From positions 58,802-122,801 of the forward strand of contig JAEXGM010000097.1 of assembly GCA_023450835.1 (NCBI GenBank): a DNA stretch of 64,000 nucleotides. Direction: 5' to 3'. The stretch is from Bacillota bacterium. Its GTDB lineage: Bacteria; Bacillota; Clostridia; Lachnospirales; Lachnospiraceae. Below the pieces are notes generated by a model. That model made no database searches. It was not told the DNA's origin and worked only from the letters and a program-made list of their open reading frames with translations. Positions 17,871 through 26,360 of this stretch are shown here, one piece after another. Each line of letters starts with the position of its first letter. Positions within the stretch are counted from its first letter, which is position 1. Both the position numbers and the translations under genes were made by a program.

Positions 17871-20399
17871 ATGAAACCAATCAAAAAAGTCAGTTGGATT
17901 CTTGTACTTAGTTTACTCGTTTCTTTATTCATGAATGATGTATCTTCTTTGGCGGCAGTGAATTGGCCGTCTAACCAGTTCCTGCCCTCTCTTTCTGCGC
18001 CGGCATCCACCCTGGACATGATCAGCACGGAAACCAATAAGACGTATGAAGCTGAAGGCACCGGAGTAGCTCATGGAACAGGGCATAATGATGGGGATGG
18101 ATGGCTGTGCCAGACGGGAATTGATGCCCCTAACCAGCATATGATCTACGGACCCTATGATACCAGTATCCCGGCAGGAGCAGGTACGGCGGTCTTTAAG
18201 ATTAAGATCGACAATAATACGGCAGATAACCTGCCGCAGGTCCGCATTGATGTATATGATGCCACTACAGGTACTTCACTGGCTGCCCAGGATATCACAA
18301 GGCAGCAGTTTACCACAGCCAGTAAATATCAGGAATTTAGCCTGCCCTATAACAACCCTGTGGCAGGCCATTCCCTGGAATTCAGGGTCTATTGGTATGG
18401 CGGAGCCTACATTAAAGTTGATTGGATAACGTGCACCCCCAAGGGATGGAGTGAAGATGCAGTACTCTTTACTACCTTAAAAGGGCTTGTAAATAAGACT
18501 CAGCCGCGTATCTATACCTACGATACCAATACGGTCAATGGGGAAGGAAAGTATACCTGGTTAAACAGCCTTAATCTCAACTATAATCAGGTATCCGATA
18601 AGATGTCAATGATTACAAAATACCGGAGTGAGATAGGCGGTATCATTGTATATGATGAGAATTACCCGGATACCATCAATCTGGCTACTACCATGGCAGG
18701 AAGTAAAAATGCCATCGTTGCTGCGCCTTCACAGGTGGCAGCCCTTACTGCAGCTCCCTACAATCTTCCCATCCTTGCAGATCTGCGCGGTCAATTCAGC
18801 AGTAAGCTCCAGATATATCAATATCTTTATAATAATTACTGGTCCTTGTCAACGCACCGGGTGCTGATTGGTCTAAATCCTGATGCCCACAAAGGCACCA
18901 TACGGGATTATGCCGTTGCTATAGGAGCGGCAGTTATCTGGCTGGATCCGAATGTTTCCGCGGAGAATACCCTGTTACGCAGCTTCTTATCCTCTATGCC
19001 CGCAGGTTCTGCCTATATGGGCTGGTGGACGGATGAGGGAGCAGGTGTAATGCTGGCATCGGAATACAGCATCTCCACCGTAGCAAGTGACTGGTCAACG
19101 AATCTGTCCGTTTTTGCCGGAATGTCCAGGACTGTAAATGTAAAGCCTGTACCTGCAAAACCGACTTTGCAGAATAAGATTTATCTGACCTTTATAATGA
19201 GTGACGGTGACAACTTACAGTATATGGAGCATAAGATGAAGCAGCACTGGGATAATCCTGACCGCGGAAGCGTACCCATCGGCTGGACCGTATCACCGGC
19301 GGTACTGGATGCTGCTCCTGCCCTGCTTAATTATTACTATAATACCGCAACGGCAAATGACTGCTTTATCAGCGGACCTTCGGGAGTAGGGTATACTTAT
19401 CCCAATTACTGGCCGAGTCAAACGGGACTGGATAATTTTGCGAAGATGACAGAGGATTACTGTAAGCGTGCTGGACTCAGAGTCATAACTATCTGGAATA
19501 CGATTACCGGTGGTATCAATACGAATGTAGGCGAGAGCTTTGCAAATAATGCACCTTCCTTACTTGGGCTGACAGCCATGAACGGACCTGGCGGACAGAT
19601 TGATATCTATAATTATAAGCTGCCTTCCCAAAGATTGAATGCAACTTATTGCTATGACCAGGCTTCCCTGCAAATGGAGGTTAATAACGCCATTGCCAAT
19701 TGGAATGGCACATCACCCAGATTTGTAGCAATACAATGTGAACCCTGGGATGTTACCCCTACCATGATCAAAAATGTAGCAAGTACACTTAATTCTAATG
19801 TTCAGGTAGTAAGAACCGATAATTATTTCCAGCTTATCAGGGAATCCAAAGGTCTGACGGTAAATCCCCCTGTAACTCCTCTGTACTCAGATGATTTCAA
19901 CGACGGAAATGCAAACGGCTGGACTACTTACGGAGGAACCTGGGCAGTGCAAAGCGGTGAATACAGTACGGAAGCAGGCGATGGTGTGAAAGCTGTTGCA
20001 GACGGAACAAATTTCACTAATTTTACCTATGAAGCAGATATTAAGGTCAGTTCCGGTACGGGCAATAACAATGCCGGGCTGTTATTCAGGGCAAGCAATC
20101 CCAGTGTGGGTGCGGACAATTACCGTGGATATTATGTAGGCTTAAGCGCCAGCGGGGACTATATACAGCTTGGTAAGGCAAATAATAACTGGACAGAGCT
20201 TAGCAAGGTTGCCATGACAATAGATGCAGATGCAGCCTATCATCTGAAAGTCGTTGCCTCAGGGACATCCATAAAGATATATGTAAATGATATGAGTACT
20301 CCAAAAATCAGTGTTACGGATTCGACTTATACCTCCGGTGCAATTGGAGTTCGAAACTATAACGTCCATGCGCATTTTGACAATATTCTGATTTACTGA
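17871..20399 (+). CDS. secreted GxGYxYP-family putative glycoside hydrolase
   Basis: Exported protein of 842 residues with a Sec signal peptide (VSWILVLSLLVSLFMNDVSSLAA). An N-terminal carbohydrate-binding-like domain (about 45-190) precedes the GxGYxYP N-terminal and catalytic-like regions. The family signature reads GVGYTYP at residues 505-511. A C-terminal concanavalin-like domain (about 674-842, starting DDFNDGNANGW) follows. GxGYxYP proteins are predicted glycoside hydrolases without a settled activity. Placed after the mannosidase and transporter, it may release the oligosaccharide that is imported. AAGGAGG (17856-17862) fixes ATG 17871. It ends in a strong terminator. Confidence 0.88.
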   Translation: MKPIKKVSWILVLSLLVSLFMNDVSSLAAVNWPSNQFLPSLSAPASTLDMISTETNKTYEAEGTGVAHGTGHNDGDGWLCQTGIDAPNQHMIYGPYDTSIPAGAGTAVFKIKIDNNTADNLPQVRIDVYDATTGTSLAAQDITRQQFTTASKYQEFSLPYNNPVAGHSLEFRVYWYGGAYIKVDWITCTPKGWSEDAVLFTTLKGLVNKTQPRIYTYDTNTVNGEGKYTWLNSLNLNYNQVSDKMSMITKYRSEIGGIIVYDENYPDTINLATTMAGSKNAIVAAPSQVAALTAAPYNLPILADLRGQFSSKLQIYQYLYNNYWSLSTHRVLIGLNPDAHKGTIRDYAVAIGAAVIWLDPNVSAENTLLRSFLSSMPAGSAYMGWWTDEGAGVMLASEYSISTVASDWSTNLSVFAGMSRTVNVKPVPAKPTLQNKIYLTFIMSDGDNLQYMEHKMKQHWDNPDRGSVPIGWTVSPAVLDAAPALLNYYYNTATANDCFISGPSGVGYTYPNYWPSQTGLDNFAKMTEDYCKRAGLRVITIWNTITGGINTNVGESFANNAPSLLGLTAMNGPGGQIDIYNYKLPSQRLNATYCYDQASLQMEVNNAIANWNGTSPRFVAIQCEPWDVTPTMIKNVASTLNSNVQVVRTDNYFQLIRESKGLTVNPPVTPLYSDDFNDGNANGWTTYGGTWAVQSGEYSTEAGDGVKAVADGTNFTNFTYEADIKVSSGTGNNNAGLLFRASNPSVGADNYRGYYVGLSASGDYIQLGKANNNWTELSKVAMTIDADAAYHLKVVASGTSIKIYVNDMSTPKISVTDSTYTSGAIGVRNYNVHAHFDNILIY

Positions 20400-20417
20400 T
20401 AAAAGCACCTGAATAGA

Positions 20418-20469
20418 ACAAAAAGTGCCGGGGAATGTGTAAAGATTACACATTTTCCGGCACTTTTTT
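20418..20469 (+). terminator. strong intrinsic terminator
   Basis: A stem of about 20 bp built from AAAGTGCCGG and its complement, with an inner AATGTGTAA/TTACACATT part, is followed by TTTTTT. It closes the mannoside locus. Confidence 0.9.
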
Positions 20470-20493
20470 GCGTGGGGGAATTTCCTGTTTTCA

Positions 20494-20522
20494 TTGAAAT
20501 TATTGCATTATCTTGATATACT
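20494..20522 (+). promoter_or_regulatory. sigma-A promoter of the MBL gene
   Basis: TTGAAA (20494-20499), 17 nt, TATACT (20517-20522), about 120 bp before the start codon. Confidence 0.6.
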
Positions 20523-20642
20523 GAACTTGATTTTGTTAAACTAAATATTTTGAATTCAGATGGGGAAATACCAAGGCAGTATAAAGGTCTTTGACCCGGT
20601 CTACAGGAAGAAAAGCTCAAAAAAGGTCGTGGGAGCCCCTTG

Positions 20643-21581
20643 ATGGAAGGAAGAAGTGCTGTGGAAATTGTAAGAGTAAAGCAGATAAGTGAAAGCCTGT
20701 ATATGTTGAACGAACATTTGACGGAAACAATTAGTATGACCATGATGCTGGTTGTCGGGAAAGAGCGTGGGGCTATCATTGATACCGGTTATGGTTTGAG
20801 CGGTGATTTGTCAGAAGCTATTAAACGGATTACCTCAAAGCCCGTTATCTGCCTGCTGACCCATAGCGATCCGGATCATGCAGGGGGAGCAGCTTTGTTT
20901 GATAATATTTATATGAGTAATAAAGAGCAGAGGTTATTGGAGGGAGGTTCTATCAATCCCTTTGTCCGGTATCAGACTGCGAAATCCTTTATAAAAGACA
21001 AAGAGACTATCCGGTATATAAAAACTAATATGGTAAAGGCTAAAACCTTTCATTATACCAATGTCAAAGATGGTGACATGTTTGACTTAGGCGGATGTGT
21101 TTTAGAGGCCATTTCTTTTCCGGGACATACGGAGGGAAGTATGTGCTTCTTCAATAGACAAGAGAATTATTGTGTGGTAGGGGATGCGGTGGCAAATGTG
21201 AATTCTCCTGTATTGTTCTTTGATAAATGCCTTCCCCTTGAGGTTTATAAACACAATTTAATAAAATTTTCAGAACGTGTAGGTCATGATTGTGACCTTT
21301 ATGCCGGACATAGTCAGGAGGCATTGCCTAAAACTATTATTTCAGAGATCTTAATTCTATGCGATGAAATTTTGGCAGGCAATACAAAGGATGATGTTCC
21401 CTATACCCCTCCATTTATGTTACCGCCGCCAAAGGATGCGGGCATAATCAGGAGGATAATGGGAACCATAGGCAACAAAATTGCTTCAAAGAAATTAATA
21501 AACGGAGCCGTGCCAATGGAGCACAAACATCCGGGGTATGTTACCAGCATTAAATATAATCAAAAAAAGATTTATTCATGA
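20643..21581 (+). CDS. MBL-fold metallo-hydrolase
   Basis: 312-residue metallo-beta-lactamase-fold hydrolase. The metal motif is THSDPDHAGG (HxDxDH variant), followed by FPGHTEGSM, VVGDAV and YAGHSQEA, which provide the other ligands. This pattern fits the glyoxalase II/YflN-type branch. The substrate is not predictable. The start may be ATG 20643 (weak GGGAG upstream) or GTG 20661 (better GGAAGGAAG). A class I methyltransferase follows after 81 bp. Confidence 0.85.
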   Translation: MEGRSAVEIVRVKQISESLYMLNEHLTETISMTMMLVVGKERGAIIDTGYGLSGDLSEAIKRITSKPVICLLTHSDPDHAGGAALFDNIYMSNKEQRLLEGGSINPFVRYQTAKSFIKDKETIRYIKTNMVKAKTFHYTNVKDGDMFDLGGCVLEAISFPGHTEGSMCFFNRQENYCVVGDAVANVNSPVLFFDKCLPLEVYKHNLIKFSERVGHDCDLYAGHSQEALPKTIISEILILCDEILAGNTKDDVPYTPPFMLPPPKDAGIIRRIMGTIGNKIASKKLINGAVPMEHKHPGYVTSIKYNQKKIYS

Positions 21582-21662
21582 TGCCATTAAAAAAATGCAT
21601 ACGTAAATGGATATGAAGAAATCTATGAGCGTGAATAGGAGTTCAAGGATTGGAGACTTAAT

Positions 21663-22265
21663 ATGGGTAATGTGGAAATATTTGATAGAATGGCTAATGG
21701 ATATGATATTCCCGAAAGAATTCAAATTGCAAAGATTGCAGCCGATGCTATCCGTGCTGATTTGATTGATGCCAAGAGCAAGAAAGCGATTGATTTTGGA
21801 TGCGGAACCGGTCTCGTTGGAATGAATCTGATGAACGAATTCAATTCTGTTCTTTTTATGGATTCCTCTCAGAATATGATTGACCAGATAAAGCAAAAGA
21901 TTGACAGGGATGATATCCGGAACGCAGACACCTTGTGTTTTGATCTTGAGAAAGATAAATCAACGGATTTACACGCGGACTATATTTTTATGGCACAGGT
22001 ACTGCTGCATATTAAAGAGGTTGATTTCGTCCTGTCGAGACTTTATGAAGTGCTGAATCCAGGTGGACATCTGCTAATTGTGGATTTTAATAAAAATGAA
22101 GAAATCAGCTCCGATATGGTTCATAACGGTTTTGACCAGACAGAGCTGACAGAGGTTATTCGGAAAATAGGCTATCAGGAAATTCAGTGGAAAACTTTTT
22201 ATTCCGGAAGCAAAATATTTATGAACCAAGACGCATCTATGTTTATATTGGATGCCATGAAATAA
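21663..22265 (+). CDS. class I SAM-dependent methyltransferase
   Basis: 200-residue small-molecule or protein methyltransferase. Motif I reads AIDFGCGTGLVGMNL, motif II region VLFMDSSQNMIDQ, and LNPGGHLLIVDF is the post-motif. It probably forms a unit with the MBL gene upstream and the MGMT-type gene 49 bp downstream. Substrate unknown. Confidence 0.87.
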   Translation: MGNVEIFDRMANGYDIPERIQIAKIAADAIRADLIDAKSKKAIDFGCGTGLVGMNLMNEFNSVLFMDSSQNMIDQIKQKIDRDDIRNADTLCFDLEKDKSTDLHADYIFMAQVLLHIKEVDFVLSRLYEVLNPGGHLLIVDFNKNEEISSDMVHNGFDQTELTEVIRKIGYQEIQWKTFYSGSKIFMNQDASMFILDAMK

Positions 22266-22314
22266 ACCCAGGCAAAACGAAAAAACCAGGACTTAGGAAG
22301 GTAAGAAGGCTAGA

Positions 22315-22650
22315 ATGACTCATTCAAATATATATGAGAAAATTTATGAAGTAGTAGCAAATATTCCCGAGGGTAGGGTTGCCTCTTACGGGCAGGTTGC
22401 CTGGATGGCCGGGCACCCCGGTGCACACCGGGTAGTTGGCTACGCAATGAGCAGAGTTCCTGGAGGGTTGAATCTCCCCTGCCATAGAGTGGTGAATAAA
22501 GCAGGCGAAATGGCGCCTTTTCATGTCTTTGGAGGAGAAGGATTCCAGCGTTCTTTACTTGAACAGGAGGGAGTTACCTTTTTAAAGAACGGACGTATTG
22601 ATATGAAAAAATGTCAATGGAATATTTTCGAATCGGAAGAGAATTCGTAG
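22315..22650 (+). CDS. short MGMT-family protein (Ogt/ATL-like)
   Basis: 111-residue protein made only of the DNA-binding domain of O6-alkylguanine-DNA alkyltransferase. The recognition helix with arginine finger (AHRVVGYAMS, Arg39) and the active-site PCHRV (Cys56) are present. The size matches alkyltransferase-like (ATL) proteins, which normally replace the cysteine with tryptophan, but here the cysteine is kept. It may therefore repair or flag alkylated bases. GAAGG lies 7 nt before the ATG. Its 3' end overlaps the start of the next gene by 40 bp if the longest start of that gene is used. Confidence 0.87.
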   Translation: MTHSNIYEKIYEVVANIPEGRVASYGQVAWMAGHPGAHRVVGYAMSRVPGGLNLPCHRVVNKAGEMAPFHVFGGEGFQRSLLEQEGVTFLKNGRIDMKKCQWNIFESEENS

Positions 22651-23711
22651 GAATAAGTATTTGTAAAACAGAAGAGTATCTTGAAAGGCGGATAAAGGTT
22701 TTGGACCAAAACAACGTAAGCAATGACAAATTGATGAAAATTATTACTGTACAGACTGAAATAGTTCAGCAGGGAGTAGATTTAAGTGCCATTATGGATT
22801 TAGTGACCCAAAGAAGCCAGGAGATTACCAATGCCGATGGTGCATCTATTGAGCTAATCGAGAAAACAGAACTTGTCTATAGCGCAGCCTCCGGAATTGC
22901 TGAAAAATTTCTGGGACTTCGGCTAAATATTGAAAATAGCCTTTCGGGAGAATGTATAAGAGACAGAATACCATTAATCAGTAATGATATAGAAACCGAC
23001 GATCGGGTCAACAAAGAGGCATGCAGGAAAATTGGCCTTAATTCTATGATAGTAGTTCCGTTGATTTATATAAATGATGTGGTTGGTATAATTAAGGTCC
23101 TTTCCGGGAAGCCGGGGCATTTTAACGAGGAAGACATAAAGATTCTCGAGCTTATGTCGGGACTTATTGCAGCGGCAATGTTTAATGCGATGAAAAATGA
23201 TGAAAGTGAACTGTTCCATAAAGCCACTCATGACAGTCTGACCGGTATATCCAACCGTTCCATATTTTATGACCATTTGCGTCAGAAGCTGTCAAAAGCT
23301 ATGAAGAAATCGGAGTGTTTTGGGATTATTTCTCTTGACATGGATGGGTTGAAAGAAATCAACGACAATTACGGACATCGGGCCGGTGACGCTGCGATAA
23401 AAGAGCTTGCGCTGCGAATTAGCGGAGCCTTGGGTGAAGCTGATACGGTCTCCAGACTTGGAGGAGATGAATTCGGAATCATAGCGGAAAGTATATCAGA
23501 TCAAAATGATATCAGATTATTGATTCGGCGGATGGATTCTGAAATTACAAAGCCATTTGAATTCGAAGAGAATAAAATCAATCTTAAAGCCAGTATAGGA
23601 TATGCTTTATTTAGTGAAGACGGTATCGAAATGGAAGTCTTAATTGAGAAAGCGGACAAGTCCATGTATGAAGCAAAAAGAGAACGAAAAGGGACAGGGA
23701 AGGTACGGTGA
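22611..23711 (+). CDS. GAF-GGDEF diguanylate cyclase
   Basis: Soluble signalling protein of up to 366 residues. A short coiled-coil start, a GAF sensor (about 55-190: LVTQRSQEITNADGASIELIE, SMIVVPLIYINDVVGIIKVL) and a GGDEF domain (about 205-362) with an intact active motif RLGGDEF (GGDEF at 284-288). No RxxD inhibitory site precedes it, so product inhibition is probably absent. It would make cyclic di-GMP in response to an unknown ligand. The start is uncertain: ATG 22611 lies inside the MGMT gene and has no good ribosome binding site, so a later start is possible. Confidence 0.85.
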   Translation: MSMEYFRIGREFVGISICKTEEYLERRIKVLDQNNVSNDKLMKIITVQTEIVQQGVDLSAIMDLVTQRSQEITNADGASIELIEKTELVYSAASGIAEKFLGLRLNIENSLSGECIRDRIPLISNDIETDDRVNKEACRKIGLNSMIVVPLIYINDVVGIIKVLSGKPGHFNEEDIKILELMSGLIAAAMFNAMKNDESELFHKATHDSLTGISNRSIFYDHLRQKLSKAMKKSECFGIISLDMDGLKEINDNYGHRAGDAAIKELALRISGALGEADTVSRLGGDEFGIIAESISDQNDIRLLIRRMDSEITKPFEFEENKINLKASIGYALFSEDGIEMEVLIEKADKSMYEAKRERKGTGKVR

Positions 23712-23768
23712 TTAGATAAAATTGTCTTGCTTCCCAAGCTATATTTTGGTATAATAAAATAGTATCTC

Positions 23769-23802
23769 AAGGGCATTCCTGAAAATCGGGAGTGCTTTTC
23801 TT
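23769..23802 (+). terminator. intrinsic terminator
   Basis: GCATTCC with GGGAGTGC (one G-T pair), an 8-nt loop and TTTTCTT follow the GAF-GGDEF gene. Confidence 0.7.
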
Positions 23803-23849
23803 GTATTTTTTACAAAAGCAGATATTGTTAAAATAAAAGGAACAACCCT

Positions 23850-25337
23850 ATGGAATGGATAAAGGAAGGATTAAAACTTTTAATAAGTCGTTCGGACAAA
23901 GAACAAAAGGAATTCGAGAAATATAACAGTTTACTCGTTCTTAGCAGAATCCGGCTGATATCTTTTGCCACAATTTTCCTGTCTGTATTTTGGGCTTACA
24001 TGGATTGGGTAATCATTAATAAAGGTGCCGGCAGAACTTATACAACAACACTTCTTGTTATGCACATAATAAGTGAGGCTGCATCGGTAGCCTTCCTGAT
24101 CTTTTATCATCAGGTAACCGTGAAAGAAAAGAAGAATTACCGAAATATTCTGTTGGTTTTAAAAATATATGTTTTTTTATATATTCTTTTTGGGGCCTTG
24201 TCCTCCATAAACAGTCAAAGATATACCGGAAATATCTATACATATATTATACTATTATTAATTGCAGCGGTTGCTTTTACTCTAAAGCCATCCTTTATGC
24301 TTTGGGCATTCGGAGTAAACCATACCGTTTTCTTTGTAGGGCTTGGCATACTTTGTAAGGATGCGGATCAGTTCCTTACAAAGATGGTAAATGCCACAGT
24401 CTTTGCAGGAGCCGCATATTTGCTCGGCTTCATCTTTTACCGTCACAGGATGCTGGAATATCTTTATCAAAAGCAGCTCAAGGAAAATGAAGAAAATTTC
24501 AAAAAGCTCTTTTATATGAGTCCCTATCCTGTATTTATTACAAGACTGAAAGATGGTAAGATTATTGAGGCCAGTGAAAGAGCATGCACTCTGATGGAGA
24601 TTGATGCTAAGGGTCTGGAGGGCTTTGACAGCGCAGACTGGAATATTAAGAATGAAAGTCTCTTGGCTTTATGGGATGAATTAGAGGAGCATAATAGCAT
24701 TTACGACCGAATAGTAGAGTATAATTTTAAAGGCAAGCAGATGTGGGTTACGGCAAATTATGAATTAATTGACTATCGCGGGGAAAAGTGCGCATTAACG
24801 GGAATTATGGACATAACAGAGATAAGGAAAGCGGAGGAGGAATTGTCCCACTATGCTTTTATAGATTCTTTAACAGGCATACTGAACAGGAGAATGGGCT
24901 TAAAGAAATTAGAAGAACTCATAGAGGAAGCCCGGGAAAATTCTTTGGAATTTGTGCTTTGCTTTCTGGATATAAATGATTTAAAATATGTTAATGATAC
25001 TTATGGTCACGGCGAAGGAGACAGGTATATTCTGACTTTTTGCGATATCATTAAAGACACGCTGGAAGAGGAAGATATCTTTTTCAGAATGGGCGGTGAT
25101 GAGTTTATCATCGTATTCAAGAATAAAAATAAATACCAGGCCGAAAATGTCTGGAATGAGCTTGTGGTAAGATTCGATGAAAAAAATCTGCAAAGAGAGT
25201 TTGCCTATGACATTGTGGTAAGCCATGGATTGTTTTATTATCGCACCGGAATGGATATCAATCTGGATGAGATGATTGAAAAAGCGGATAAATTAATGTA
25301 TAAAGAAAAACAAAATTTAAAAAGAAATATGAAATAA
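23850..25337 (+). CDS. membrane PAS-GGDEF diguanylate cyclase
   Basis: 495-residue inner-membrane signalling protein. About six hydrophobic segments occupy residues 30-205 (LISFATIFLSVFWAYMDWVI through AAYLLGFIFY). A PAS domain (about 215-330: LFYMSPYPVFITRLKDGKIIEAS) follows, then a GGDEF domain (about 335-490) with RMGGDEF intact (GGDEF 415-419). There is no RxxD site before the motif. Predicted to make cyclic di-GMP under control of a membrane or PAS signal. It has its own terminator upstream and downstream. Confidence 0.88.
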   Translation: MEWIKEGLKLLISRSDKEQKEFEKYNSLLVLSRIRLISFATIFLSVFWAYMDWVIINKGAGRTYTTTLLVMHIISEAASVAFLIFYHQVTVKEKKNYRNILLVLKIYVFLYILFGALSSINSQRYTGNIYTYIILLLIAAVAFTLKPSFMLWAFGVNHTVFFVGLGILCKDADQFLTKMVNATVFAGAAYLLGFIFYRHRMLEYLYQKQLKENEENFKKLFYMSPYPVFITRLKDGKIIEASERACTLMEIDAKGLEGFDSADWNIKNESLLALWDELEEHNSIYDRIVEYNFKGKQMWVTANYELIDYRGEKCALTGIMDITEIRKAEEELSHYAFIDSLTGILNRRMGLKKLEELIEEARENSLEFVLCFLDINDLKYVNDTYGHGEGDRYILTFCDIIKDTLEEEDIFFRMGGDEFIIVFKNKNKYQAENVWNELVVRFDEKNLQREFAYDIVVSHGLFYYRTGMDINLDEMIEKADKLMYKEKQNLKRNMK

Positions 25338-25369
25338 AAAGATTAAATTAAGATAGAAGCACTCAGGGG

Positions 25370-25401
25370 AGGTATCGGGATTCATAATTTCGATACCTTT
25401 T
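25370..25401 (+). terminator. intrinsic terminator
   Basis: AGGTATCG with CGATACCT (8 bp), a 13-nt loop and a TTTT tail after the PAS-GGDEF gene. Confidence 0.75.
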
Positions 25402-25429
25402 ACAACAATCTTGACTATCGGAGGAATTT

Positions 25430-26149
25430 ATGGAAGGACATGTGTCTCAGGAGAAATCCTATATGAAGGTAATTGATTTCATAAAAAAGCAAATACGCAG
25501 CGGCGAACTCACAATCGGCGGTAAACTGCCTGCGGAAAGGGAGCTTTCTGAAATATTAGGAATAAGCCGTAATTCTGTACGAGAAGCGATCCGCAGTCTG
25601 GATATTATGGGCGTTATATCAAGCCAGCAGGGGGCCGGTAATTTCTTGATCGGTAATTTTGAAAATAATCTGGTGGAATCTCTGTCCATGATGTTCTTAC
25701 TGAATCAGATTGATTATAAGCAAATCAGCCAGCTGCGCAGGGCTCTTGAGATGGAAGCTTTGATGCTTGCCATCGATAATATTACGGAGGAAGAAATAGA
25801 GACACTTAAAAAAGTTATCTTCCAACTAGAAAAAGAAACCGAAGAAAACAATGTTATTCTGGATAAAAAAATGCATTATAATATTGCCCTGGCCTCAAAG
25901 AATACTCTGATAATCAATGTCCTGGAAGCTCTTTCGGAAGTCCTTGATAAGTTCATTGTAGATTTGAGAAGGGAAATCTTAAGTGAGGATGCCAGCAAGA
26001 AGATTCTTATGGAAGCTCATAATGGAATGATTGAAAGCTTAATCACAAAAGATAAAAATCTTGCTTATGAATCAATTAACAAACATTTTGGCGTTATTGA
26101 CGAAAAACTCGATAAAAATAGCGATGAAATAGTGCTAAAAGAACTATAA
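25430..26149 (+). CDS. GntR/FCD regulator, LldR-like
   Basis: 239-residue FadR-subfamily regulator. GntR winged helix at about 10-75 (VIDFIKKQIRSGELTIGGKLPAERELSEILGISRNSVREAIRSL), then an all-helical FCD ligand domain (about 95-230: QLRRALEMEALMLAI, HYNIALASKN, HNGMIESL). The next genes take up and oxidise lactate. The operators found there match the PdhR/LldR consensus AATTGGT-N3-ACCAATT, so it is most likely the lactate-responsive repressor of that operon. GGAGG precedes the ATG. Confidence 0.88.
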   Translation: MEGHVSQEKSYMKVIDFIKKQIRSGELTIGGKLPAERELSEILGISRNSVREAIRSLDIMGVISSQQGAGNFLIGNFENNLVESLSMMFLLNQIDYKQISQLRRALEMEALMLAIDNITEEEIETLKKVIFQLEKETEENNVILDKKMHYNIALASKNTLIINVLEALSEVLDKFIVDLRREILSEDASKKILMEAHNGMIESLITKDKNLAYESINKHFGVIDEKLDKNSDEIVLKEL

Positions 26150-26191
26150 ATGAAAAAATGCACAAAGTACTTGTTAAAAAAATGACGTTTG

Positions 26192-26220
26192 TTGACATAT
26201 GTGCTGTACGCAGATATAAT
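26192..26220 (+). promoter_or_regulatory. lactate operon promoter
   Basis: Perfect TTGACA (26192-26197) and TATAAT (26215-26220) with a 17-nt spacer. Such a strong core promoter is expected to need tight repression. Confidence 0.85.
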
Positions 26221-26232
26221 TAAATTACAAAG

Positions 26233-26332
26233 TGGTCCTACCAATTCAGAAGGTATTGGTAGAAAATAGGTGTAGTAAAACAAACTGTTTTGCAGCACCT
26301 TTTTTTTGGAAATAAAATTGGTAGGACCAATT
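26233..26332 (+). promoter_or_regulatory. paired LldR-type operators O1 and O2
   Basis: O1, TGGT-CCT-ACCA (26233-26243), overlaps the start of transcription. O2, AATTGGT-AGG-ACCAATT (26316-26332), is a perfect 17-bp palindrome just before the ribosome binding site. Their cores are identical on opposite strands and lie 86 bp apart. A further half-site ATTGGTAG (26255-26262) lies between and can pair with CTACCAAT of O1 in the RNA. Confidence 0.75.
26268..26307 (+). terminator. leader terminator inside the lactate operon
   Basis: Imperfect 14-position stem (26268-26281 with 26287-26300, one mismatch, two G-T pairs) with a 5-nt loop followed by eight T. It lies between the promoter and lctP, so it could attenuate the operon. 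Confidence 0.75.
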
Positions 26333-26360
26333 TAAAATCATTCACAGAATGGAGAAGAGT

